From Setaria digitata (lineage: Eukaryota > Nematoda > Chromadorea > Rhabditida > Setariidae): a stretch of 49,815 bases of DNA. The stretch lies in assembly GCA_003640385.1 (NCBI GenBank), contig RCAB01000447.1:1-49815 (forward strand), in the 5' to 3' direction. The notes beneath the pieces were generated by a model that was not told the origin of the DNA, searched no databases, and worked only from the letters and a program-made list of their open reading frames with translations. The translations under genes and the position numbers were made by a program. Positions 11,801 to 23,500 of the stretch are shown one piece after another; position 1 is the stretch's first letter; each line of letters starts with the position of its first letter.

Positions 11801-14800
11801 GAAAACATTGTTCCGAAAGGATCTGGCAGTGCCCGTACCATTTCAACAAAAACTTCGCTCTTTTGTTGAGCACCTAAAAAAGAGGTTGAACCATTTCTTT
11901 TCCTTACAAACATATTATGAAACCATAAAGTATATTATAGAATAACAACCAAGAAAAATTAAAGCAATTCCAAGCGCAACAAATCGATAATTCGAATCCT
12001 GTAGTTCCACCGCAGTTCTTTCATTGAGAAAATTAAACAATTCGCAAGCAGTTATATGATCACATGTGCCGACTAAAATAAATCCTATCGATAACGCTGC
12101 CAACCCTTTTACCTAAATATCTTTTAATCAGTTTGAAACAAGCCACACCTATTCACCATGAAAACGATGAAATGGCTTCATATCAGTTCATATTTTTTGG
12201 CTAAAAGATTAACTATGTTTCCATCACCTAATGTTAGATGAAAAAAAAAAAAAAAAAAAAAAAAGTGGAACAACCCATGTTTTCTTTTTTACATCAGGCG
12301 TAGCTGATGGTTTCGTGTCCGACAACAGCTTTTTGAGTTCAAACATAACTCCACCATCTTCTTTCTTCAGAACTGCAAGTCTCTTGGAATTTGCATATGC
12401 TAGCCCTAAGCCAAAAATGGAACCAATCCGCATAACCGTACGATCACTATTTATATGATCCATAAGGAGAGCAGCTGCTGGATCACATGTATCTTGGATA
12501 CCTGAGGATATTATTCCTATTGCAAGAAGAGTACCTGCCTGAAAAAAACTAATAACGAAAAGTCTGAGCTTCTCGGCTAGCTCAATTTAATAATCCCGAA
12601 ATTCATTTTTATCACATTTTATTACAGCAATGAACGATACATCGAAACTCTTAATAAAATCATACCTTAATGAAATCATCGTTGACATAAAGGAACCGAT
12701 CACACTGCGCTAAACCAGTATCGATGTCCCATCGCCAAACCAATCCTTGGCTTGCAGCTGCTGACAGCATACCTATAAGAGAAGAAGTTAAAATTCATTA
12801 CCAAAACTTGCTGCAACATCCAATATTGTAACTATTCAAGAAATAACTCGAATAAAAGTTACCATATTCTTTATTTTTATAAAACCAACGACTTGCATCT
12901 TCAGCTTCTGTCATCATTTTATCGACTCCAAATCCAGTATTTACAAATCCGTTAACAAATGCTGCTGCCAGATTTGACCTTACACTATCTGATGCTGATG
13001 AACCAGCAAACGGCCCTAAATGAAAGATTACAACAAAAATACCTATACAATACGATGACCCTTTTTTAATTTTTCGGTAATATTCACTAACAATAATCCA
13101 ACAAAAAGCAGAAATAACCAGAAAACTGCTAAAAAAATTCGTGAAACAAAACAGAAATAGAGAAAAATAAAATCTTCACAGAGAAGAAATAAAGTCTAAA
13201 ACTCACGACTTTGCTCCAAATGACTTTTATAGATTCCTTCCGGGGTTTTTGGCTCCATAATATCAAGTTCCCGGGCTAATGAATGAAAATATGTATGCAG
13301 ATTGGCATTTGAATTTAGTTCCATTAACTTTTCTCCATTTTCTACACCTTCTAGATCAAGAAAAATCTGATGTCGACCCAATAAGATTGCCATTTGTTTC
13401 TGTTCCAATCTAGAGGAAGGATGCATAATTTCAGTAACAGTTCTATCATGAAATTTGCTTTATTTCCCAACTGCGCTATGCAACCTCTTAAGAAAATGTT
13501 TGTTATCATTCGGAACGATTGTCTTTATCCTAATAGAATAAAATGCCAACATAATCACGCATCAGTCAATTTTAGTCACATATTTATTAGGTCCATCTTC
13601 CGAAATATTTTTCATCCGTCCTCGTCTTCCTTTTGCTATATTCTCATCTTTGTACAAGCATACCATCCTTGTATAGGACCAAATCGAATTTTTTTTTTTA
13701 AAAAAAAGCTTTTCTCGTTAAATAATATTACCGAAATTATTAAAGTAGCATATTAACTCAAGGATGGTACAGCATTCATCATAAATTACTACAATACAAC
13801 GAAAAATATTTTTGTGTCTCTCTCCGATGCCAAACTCTATAATTAAAAAAAATCGTCTTAGAGAAACTTAAACTATCTTGTATGAGAAAATTTGAAACAT
13901 GCTCTGTTCTCCGCTTGTTTACTTCGAAATGGTACTGGAAACATCGAAGATAAACGAGAATAGATTAACCGACAAATTACGGTTGAATAAACTTTCAAAA
14001 GAGAAACAAGAGAATTAAAAAATGAACAACAGCATTAAAAAATGTTGACATACATGTCCTTCGTACTAAGGACTATTTCCCGCATTGTTGGAACATTATT
14101 TAACATAACTGCACATCTTAGAGCGTCGAAGTTCTTGCCGAATTTCCGGTAAATATTCATTGCAGTTTTAATCAATATTTCGTTATCTGGATCAGGCATA
14201 AGAGGTGAACAACTGAAAATAAGTGTTACTGGAGCAAACTAAATATTCTGAAGACTTGAATGAGCAATTTTTGAATATTCCAGACATTAATATCCACCAA
14301 TAACTAGGCTTTGATATTAGGATTTAAAATTATCACTCCGTTTGAAGCCCAAAATACTTAAAAGAAGATGGTCAGCTACTGTGCATCTTGCTCAGCCCAG
14401 TTTTGAAAATAAATTGAACTAGATGGACGAGTCCTGGCGCGTTGAAATCGTTGAATTCTTTTCTTTTTTTTTTTTTAATGAGGTAATGTTGTCACAACTA
14501 CTCACTGTAAAAAATTAATTAAATACCTTAGGAGATATAAACATACTCGACCATGATCGACTTCCTCAACATACTCAGACAACAGATCCAGTCTTTCAAT
14601 TTCAATTAGTAGATCACATGCTTCAACTTCTGCGTTATGCTTCATATTATGTAGCACAATTTCTCGGGTCAACGTCAATAACTGTTCACGACGTTTATTA
14701 TGAGCATCAGAACCATCCCCATAGGAGCGCCATTCTTCTGCCATTTCCATCGCTAAGTGCCTAAACATGATTTACTGGATTAAGCAGAAATTACATAAAG

Positions 14801-16425
14801 TAAAACAGATATATTTCAGATAAAGCAGGATAATACTTTGAATTTTCTCCAAATGATTAACATTGCTTATTCTCACCTCACATATTCATGTCCCCAATCA
14901 CCAATTGGCTCATGTTTTCCCATCATCCGATAATTGATGCAGTCATTCTTGTCATCAGAAGTCATTGCCAATACCGATATTATATCCGCGCAAAGTTTCT
15001 GTAATCCATTAAAACTAAAAAAATTTATTCCGACATAAACTGGTATAAAAAATAAATGAGATAAAGAAGTCATAACTAATACCTAATATCTGTCGATACA
15101 CTATCATATGATCCAGCTTTTGTGATATAAGGTACATGACCTAGTGTCTCATGATAAAAATGGAAAACCACATTTACGGTGTACACCAACATTATTCATA
15201 TTAAAGTTAGACAAGCTAACATAAATTTATATATAGACATTTCTACTTAATAACCAGAGCCAATGGAAAAAACCGTGTTTCTATCTGCAGGGAATCAAGA
15301 ATCGAAGATCATTCATTACACACCATTGCTTTTTGACAAGGAGATATGAATATTTGCTCCTACTTGAACATAAAATTTATAACCATAAAGTTGTTGCTCA
15401 AATTGCTCAAATTTATCTTAAATAACCACTTAAATGCCATTCCTCAGATGACAATAACATGAATTATTATATTGGGAGTAAGAACCAACTTTTGTTGGCC
15501 CTTCTGCCATTTTTTTGTGTATTTCTTTAACTGTAGCATAATGTGGACGCATGAATTTCAGTGGCTTTGGTACAGATGTCATTGAGGTAGTTGAAGCACG
15601 AATAATGCTTCGCATTGTTTCCAGTGTGGGTTGGTACAATAAAACATCCGATTCCTGGAAAAATCTTGTTTCTGATATTTAATCTCGCCATTGTGAAGCA
15701 TTCCTTAACGTTTATGGATTTAAGGCAATCGACTCATCCTAATTTCCCCTTGAATGTATAAGGGAACAGTACCTTACTGTTCAAAACGAATTCTAATGAT
15801 AATACTCGAAGTTATTATATCAAATTGCTCTAAGCCAATTATTTAATTACTTAGATGTATTTTGAGTACCATTAAACTATGCCATAAACACTTTCTCCTA
15901 CTTGAACATTGTTCATTTCTCAAAATTAATGAAAAAGGGAAAAAGAAAAAAAAGAGAATCATACACTTAGACGCTGAACCAACATCTCCAAGTCCTCTTT
16001 CAACTTGATATCTTCTTCTGTCTGAAAAGAAGTGTTTAAAAAAAAGACACTGAATTATCCTAATTACCATGATTCTTTAGCAAGAAACTATGTAGAAATA
16101 GAAAAGGTCATAAGCATCAGAAACCACGGAAGAGAAAAAAAAATGCAATTTAGCAATCATGAAATATTCCTTTTTCTAAAATTTCCCTCTTGTTTTCTCC
16201 ACTTTTTTGAAAACTGCACGAGTATTAGTAATCAGCATTAACTAGAAATTATCTCAAGAACTGCTTTATCCCAATCAACTTGATAATAGACGGAAAAATC
16301 AAAGTAACCATTTCATCTTTCTCCTTCTTATCTTCCTTCCCATCTTTCTTTTCTCCACCATCTTCAACACCTTTCTTTGTTGTAGCAGTCTTCTCCGACG
16401 TTCCTCCAGACTTTCCTTCAACCAT
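8836..16425 (-). CDS. rpn-1: 26S proteasome regulatory subunit RPN1/PSMD2
   Basis: Seventeen exons on the minus strand: 16309-16425, 15965-16021, 15490-15654, 14877-14998, 14527-14760, 14054-14212, 13207-13409, 12863-13015, 12666-12772, 12293-12538, 11950-12112, 11683-11873, 10861-11022, 10479-10712, 10083-10239, 9443-9697 and 8836-8927. They give 938 residues without a phase break; human PSMD2 has 908. The N-terminus is a charged Lys/Glu/Asp tail (to about residue 40), followed by [13 protein letters not shown] and [20 protein letters not shown]. The proteasome/cyclosome repeat toroid runs from about residue 400 to 830 (for example [32 protein letters not shown]). The end is [20 protein letters not shown] and [20 protein letters not shown]. 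Family role: base subunit of the 19S particle, docking ubiquitin receptors, shuttle factors and Ubp6/USP14. A basic-acidic insert (about residues 632-655) spans exons 12-13. The exon 10 donor (GTAAAA) is the weakest. Confidence 0.96.
12241..12264. repeat. Homopolymer tract, 24 A (plus strand)
   Basis: An uninterrupted run of 24 A inside a PSMD2 intron; it reads as poly(T) in the transcript, about 30 bases after the donor. It is one of several long A or T tracts in introns and flanks (also 2928-2948 and 26406-26428). Confidence 0.9.
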
Positions 16426-16440
16426 AGCTTCTGTCTGGAA
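16424..16440 (-). other. Putative trans-splice acceptor at rpn-1 start
   Basis: On the minus strand TTTCCAG is followed by a nine-base leader and the ATG. No upstream coding exon was found. Confidence 0.45.
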
Positions 16441-17560
16441 ACATGAATTAATTGGAATTTGGCAAATCAGAGAAATAAGCAACGAATCAAGAAAGATATG
16501 AATGAAAAACTTTCCCTTTACATTTATATCGCTTCCAGCATGCTACTGCTCGAAGAAACTAACTGTTCGTAATTAATAATGTGAAATCAAAAATCTCATA
16601 AGAAAACACAATTTTTTTTCAGATTCCTGCAAAAATATAATTCTCGCACATTCCATGTGTGAAAAGTCCTTAAGTGGAAACCTGCTTGTAGAAAATGATT
16701 ACTTTTTGCTAGAAAGAGTTCTTGTATTAAACGGGCCTTTGAATGAAAGAGATAACTATTCAAATATATCAGTGAAGTTTCAAATTTCCCTCCCTATTTC
16801 AGTGAAGTTAAAATTCCTCTAAAAACACAATTTCTCCCTTCATCTTTCAGCGAAAAGGTCAGCCAACAAAATGAAAACTTCTACGCTTACATGGAACAAA
16901 TTAAAGGGTATCAAAATATATCTAAATTTTTCAACATGAAATGGAGATGCTCTCTCCAAGATCGAAAATCTCATATATTTCGACGAAGGACACAAACTTG
17001 ACAAATCCATGAGAAGCTAAAATAATCAAACTTGTTAACTATAGTTGACAACTCGCATTACACCCGACTTATGCAAAAGTCTTGGTAATGGAGAAGTGGA
17101 GACACCCTAGAGTCTCGAAGTTCCAGCAAGTTCCTTCATGCAACCTCACGTAAAGCCAACTCAGGATCTATTTACGTGATGATGCATGCAACAAGCCGAG
17201 TAGTATTTCACGGTAAGCACCAAACCGTCCATTCAGGCAGTTGCTGCTTGGCTGAACTTATCATATTCAGTTTAAGCTTCTCCTCCCTCCTTCTCGCTGT
17301 CAGTGATGCTTCTCGAAAGCCGTAATTTAAGACCAAATTCTAGCTTCGGAATTACCACTTAGCATTTTCGGTGCTGTTCAGATGCAATCACAGGTGCATT
17401 CTACCTCCAGAGGTAGCTGCACGGTCAAAGAGCCCTGTCTTATTGCTGTACCTCTCTAATTTTTCAATTCGATAGCTATGTTCGTGGGAATATTTGTAAT
17501 GCGTAATTCTTTCGGAAGATGGCAGCTCGCTTTCATATTTCCAAGAGTTTTCTGTCTTAT
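16441..17560. promoter_or_regulatory. Divergent intergenic region, rpn-1 / hnRNP U-like
   Basis: About 1.15 kb between the two divergent starts. It is less AT-rich near 17040-17400 than the flanks. No coding sequence was recognised; it presumably carries both promoters. Confidence 0.4.
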
Positions 17561-17567
17561 TTTCCAG
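17559..17567 (+). other. Putative trans-splice acceptor at hnRNP U-like start
   Basis: TTATTTTCCAG ends four bases before the ATG at 17572, with no upstream coding exon seen. Confidence 0.5.
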
Positions 17568-17571
17568 TTTA

Positions 17572-20500
17572 ATGGCAACAAGAAGTCGAAGAAGTGCAGC
17601 AGGCAGTGATTCATTGAATCCGGCAATGATACAGTTGTATGATACAGGGAGATTACGACGAGAGTTGAAACAAAGAGGACTTGATACCACTGGGACCAGA
17701 AATGTACTTGCAGATAGGCTACAGGTTCAAGATTTAGTTATTGTCCGATATTTACGTTATATGTTCAAATTATTCCCTCACAGTAGAGGTATCGAATGAT
17801 TTGATCATACGTTAACATTAGTAGTTGTAGCAGTGTAAGCAACTGGTGCTGGCAATTAGCGTTAATTGCATCAGTGAGAACAAGAGATGATATAGTAATA
17901 CTTGTACCATCCTTTTGGATAAATCTCTGGCAGGTAGAAGGGACATTTTTCGATTTCATTTGTTAAAAAGTAATTTAGAAATATTTCTGTAGGAAGCAGT
18001 TCTTTCGGAACGAAACAGCCGACAGACTTATTCTCCACCACCGCAAACAGAAAAGCCTACAAAAAGAGGAACAAAGAGATCGCTGAAGGGGGTATTTTTG
18101 TTTGTTGTTGATCAAAACTTTTATACTGTCTTCGTCGTTTTATATGCTTTTTCTAGGCTGATGCTAAAAATGTGAAACAAGTGATTCAGAAATCCAAATG
18201 GATATCAGATTGACCCATGACGATGATACCTTAGAAGGATGTAATATTCTAGATTCGAAGTTGTCTTTCCTTGTTCTAGGATGAAGAAAATGAAAATGAA
18301 ACAAGTTTGGACGCGGAATCAATTATCTCTCCACAGCCGAAGAAAAGTCGACATAGCGAGGAACTTGATGAGATCAATTTGATTGAAGAATCGTTTTCCA
18401 TAGAGCTTTCGGTAAATTCAATTTCAGACATGGTTGTTTTTAATACATATCTATCTGAAAGAACGAAGAGCAAATTTTTCATTGTGGCTTGTTTTCTTTA
18501 AATGAAACGGCCTTGTTTTTCTACACATAGAATCTCTTTTGAAGTTATATCCTTCCTTTCAGAATATTTCATCAATTGATGAAGTACAAATGGAAGCAGA
18601 AAAGGCTTTCGTACCTCATTGCTTGCCTGCCACGACGACAGTTCACCCTGAACCGTTTCCCATGCTAGAGGGTGAAAAATCATTAATATCAAACGAAGAA
18701 GCAAATTCTAGAGCGGAGCCAAAAGTGGAAGTGGTTCCGTCTGAAGTGAGGAATCCTGAAATCAAAATTCGGATCCGAAGTGTAAGAATTCTCTATTTTT
18801 TAAAGGTTTAGCAATGTCAATCAATAACTTTAGGTGTCTGTTTATTTAGCATTGAATTTATTTATTCGTTAATTCAGACTGTTGCGGATTTTTGAAATAT
18901 GTTTCCTTTCCAGCCAAAAAAGCCAAGGACATCTCCAGATGAAAGGAAAGAGCAAGAATCAAACTGTGAAAGAAAAATTAATGAAAAGATGTTAGTTGAA
19001 CAGGAGCAGTCTAGCTCTAGTGACGATGAAGAATTAAAATGGCTATATAAAACAAGAAGAGAGAAGAAAGCTCGGAAAACCTTATTTGAAGATGACTTAA
19101 ACAAAAACGATAATGAATCTGATGAAATAACAGAAGCATCGGCAGTGAAGTCAGTATCTGAAGAGAGTCAAATGAGTGAGAAGGAAGTTGAAGGAAGTGG
19201 TCGAGAACGAAGTTCAAAGTCATCCTCCATAGAATCATCAAAAACTGATAACGTTGTTAGCATGAAGGACAAACCAGCCAAAACATTGATGCAGAAGGGT
19301 TCAATCAAAATTAAGCTTAAAACAAATCTTCTAAAAACTACCATTGAAAGGATATCGGAACCGAAACGAAAAGAAACTCCATCAGGTTTGGCCGGAATAG
19401 TTACAAAAGACGGAAAAATGCATGTTGATGGGATGTTGGCCGCTATATCACAGGTTTGCTGTTTTTTTTTTTTTGATAGCGTTTAACTTCTGCTTCATAG
19501 CTATATGCCCGGAGATCTTCAGACGAATAGGTGGGATGATCTTGGCATTCAGGGTAGTGAAATATTTAGCTTGTACATTGTAAATAGTCTAAATAAATAG
19601 TCTGTAAATTCCTTACTACGTATTATTCTTATGCACAAGTAAAGTTATATTACAGGAAAAGAGACGCTCATTCACTCCACCGCTGTCATCGCCAAATGCT
19701 GAGAAAAGAGATCAAGCCTCTCGTAAAAAAATCCCACTGAGGATGCAGGCACCTGTTGATGTGTTGGATTCTATTTTCGACAAGCAGGTAAGTAACGTGA
19801 CTTATTGTATTCATTCACAAAGTTTCACTTAATTTTTCTGTGAATTTATCTTTTGCTGCTATCGATAACGATGAATGGAGTATTGGATAAAGAATATTTT
19901 TCTGAAAATCGTGGAAAAATTTTTTCATAATCTTCAAAAAACCAGCCACTGCAACTTTTATAAATCTTTTGTTATGGTCAGTTCTATATTAAATTTGCAG
20001 AAAGCTATTCCAGGCACAGCTACTGTCAAGCAAATATAAAACAGAACAGGAAAGAGCTCTCGAAAGGCAAAAACTGGAGATGGAAAAACGACGTCAGAAC
20101 GCAATTCCTCCAATAGCTTCATCGTCTACTGCTTCTTCTGCAGGACTAGAGAAGCGCAAACATGTTGACTTTGTCATTCCATCTAAATCATCACAAGAAC
20201 AACGCGTTGCTCAGCACCATTCTCCTTGGCCAGCCCCACCAGACCTTCGTCCTCATATTCCTCCATCTTCACGTCATATACGCGAAAGTAAGATTGTAAA
20301 GGCAATTTTTACTTTTTCTTTCATTTGGATAAAATTTTAAGTTTGAGATCTTTTTCTTATCGGATCAAAATTACGGAGAGATTGGGTATTTTCAAGTAAA
20401 GACTTACATAGTGCCGGCTATTTCTGTAGTCATTCTTTTAGGATTTCGTGGTGTCGTTGTTTTAGGAAATCTCTTCGGCTTTTGTTGCTTGTAAAAAATT

Positions 20501-23500
20501 TATGAATCCTTTTTTATAATTTGTTAGGTTTGCTGCAAATATCTTACTATTTTTTGACGGTTAGCATCGTGGACTTTTAGGTAGTGAAAGCATGTGGTCA
20601 CGCTCTAAGCAGTAGACATTCCTCGCTGGGTTATCTAGTACTCCTGTTTATCACACTTTTTCTATCATTGCATATTTTTGAATTTTTCTTGTCGTTCTGC
20701 TGACATCGATATTTTGGGTCTCTGTCGTAAAAGATGTCTTTTCTTAATATTTTAGAGGAAAAATTTAAATCAGTTGTGATCAGTTCATTTATCATTTGCA
20801 GGCACTAATGTTGATGAGAAACGTTTATTGGCACAGCTACCACCACCTCCACCACCACCACCATTTCTGCCGCACTTCGCAAAAGTATCGATGCCATCCA
20901 CTTCAACCTTTTCTTTTGACAGTACATCGTCGATTGATCATCCAAGGGTTGAAAGCGTTGAGGAAACTATAGTAGGACATTACGCACCATTCATGACGCC
21001 AACAACTCCGTGTTCGAGCGATTCCCCATTATCTGTCAGGACTCCTCCATCAGTTCCTCACTACAGGAGTCCTTCAGAAACATCAGTTGAACATTTACAT
21101 TCCATTGAGGCATCTACTTCATGCACTACTTCAGTTACAAAAATTGATTCAGAACGGATAAAAGAAATGGCTTCTGCTTTACAAGCCGTATTTGCCCGTT
21201 TAGGTAGTGTTCCACCACCACCAGCTGCTCCCAAACTTGATATTGCTGAAAATGCTTTGAAAGAAACAACCGTAGTTATGATCTCAGATCCCACAACAAT
21301 AGATAAAAAATCTGCAAGTTCGATAGTCGAGGAACATGAAATAACTAATAAATCTACAAAAGCCAAAAGTGGACTAGTATATGGTAACTTAGTTTGTGAA
21401 GCATCATCAACTTGTGTTGTTGGTCATGAATCAACACATTCAGCTCGGATTATGCAGGGAATAGCTTCAACGTCAGTCAGTTCATCTCAAAAAAGTGATG
21501 CTTCAGCTCCGTTGCAGTCACTATCAAGTTTAAGCGATACGGGTCATTTCACAGAGAAAGAAGTAACATTGATTTTAAATATTCAAAAAATTTAAAACCT
21601 AAGCAATAGGATAACATTAGTAAAATAGTTATGGATCTTTCGCTTGAGCTTATTTTAAGGAATTCTTAATTATTTCCGATATATATCATAGACTTCTGGT
21701 TAACTTCTGTTTTTCATTGATTTAGAAAAGAGCAAATCTGTGATTGTTGGATTAAACTAACAGATAACTGTTTATACTTTAGGAAGTCGAAACTTCATTT
21801 TTTTTTCAGATAAGCTCTCATTTACCAGGTGATATTGAAAATGACTGCGAAAGTGAAGCTGTTGTCTCCATTGTCGAAGAAGTCGTATGTGCCACGGTTA
21901 TGGGTGAACTTTCGATATCTAGCAATCATTCCGAAGATAAGAACAAAAAATCTGACGAAGTTTCAGAAAAGGAAGAACTAGAAAGGTAAGCTGGCCTATC
22001 ACTTTATTCTTACAACGTTTTTCAGCCAGAAAATCTATTGATTTTCTATATTAGAAATATCAAGTTTGTGTATTCAGAAAACCAGATATATCTGAAGATT
22101 TACTTCGAGACCCGAGACGCCTACTACAAAAAGCAAGCGATGTGCTGAAAAATTTACAATCGCTGGAAATAGCAGCTGAGCAAGCGTATGCAGGTTTGTG
22201 CAGATCTTGCATTATGATGGAAATATTCTGTCATATTGAACTGAATTAACAGAATTTAAGTTTTAAAGAGATATCCAAAGTATATGTTATCAAGAGCGTT
22301 TTCTGCTCCAGTTTTCATCGGGTAAGTAAATTAATTTTACCGCAGATACCGGTAGATTCATCACTTCACCGTCTTCTACATGATAGTAAGTGCTTTGTTC
22401 TTGAAATGAAAGCATTACAGAAAAACAAAATCAGCAACAATATGAGCAATTACCTTTGGATGAAAAGTACGAAGATGACGATAATGAAGACAAACCCTTA
22501 CCTGATTTCCACGGGGAACCAGTACCTGATTCAGATGATGAGATCATTATCGAAGGCGTAACACGGAAAAGATCTACGAAAAAGAATGCGATACAAGAAG
22601 AGGAGCCGATACCTGGCGATGAGCAAATTGAAGTTGACTTCTGTAAGCTTTTTTGGGGAACCATTGTTTCTAATATTGATCCGTTTTAATTGATCTAATT
22701 TTTAATATCCACTTAGCAACTGATGTATGTTCGGCGGGAATCTTTCAACATCACCTACGTATTTTAGGACAGTGCATAACTGAAAGGAGTAATAATAATA
22801 TTTCGTCATAATACTGCCGATATCCTCCTCCATTGCTGTGAGTGACACCAGTAAACGCTTGACAAAATATGCATTCACCATTTCATAAAAATTGTTTGTG
22901 CTCTCATTATTGGGCTTGACGAAGGATTTATGGGAACTTTTAGATTTGTTGTACTTATAAATGTTGTAATTTACTGTAGAATTTTTCGTAACGAATTTAT
23001 ATAACTTTGCTTTCAGACAACGCAGATCTGAATGTTAAAGCAAGTGAAACTAGCCAAGAAATCATCGATCCAGACAATGGTGATGGTTTTGCTTTGATGT
23101 GGGGTGGAGCCAGATCAACTTACGGCGTTCGAATTCCTTCGGATGTAACAAATTTTCCGGCTGTTGTATTTCAAATTAAGGTTCGAGATGTGTGTTATCA
23201 TTGCTTTTCCGTTTATCGTCAGTTGCATCGATTTAATCAATTTTTTTTTTTACTGTAGATTTAATTCAGTTTTTTACTGCATATTATACTTAAACGATAT
23301 TACTTTAAAACTTATTTGCTTATCAATGAATGGCTGTTTATAGCTATTGGAATGTTTACCAATCAAACATCTGCCTTTCGAAGAAATAGATGCTCATGAT
23401 ATTCGCGTTGGTTGGTCAGCTCAGAATTCCACAAATATTGTTAGTTTTTTTTCCATATTTTGTTTAAAGTCTAATATATATACGTAAGAGAAGTTATAAA

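Noticed and set aside
15067..15140. Possible extra rpn-1 exon between exons 3 and 4
   Set aside because: Direct joining of 15490 to 14998 reproduces the PSMD2 sequence without a gap; adding this segment would insert residues absent from the family.
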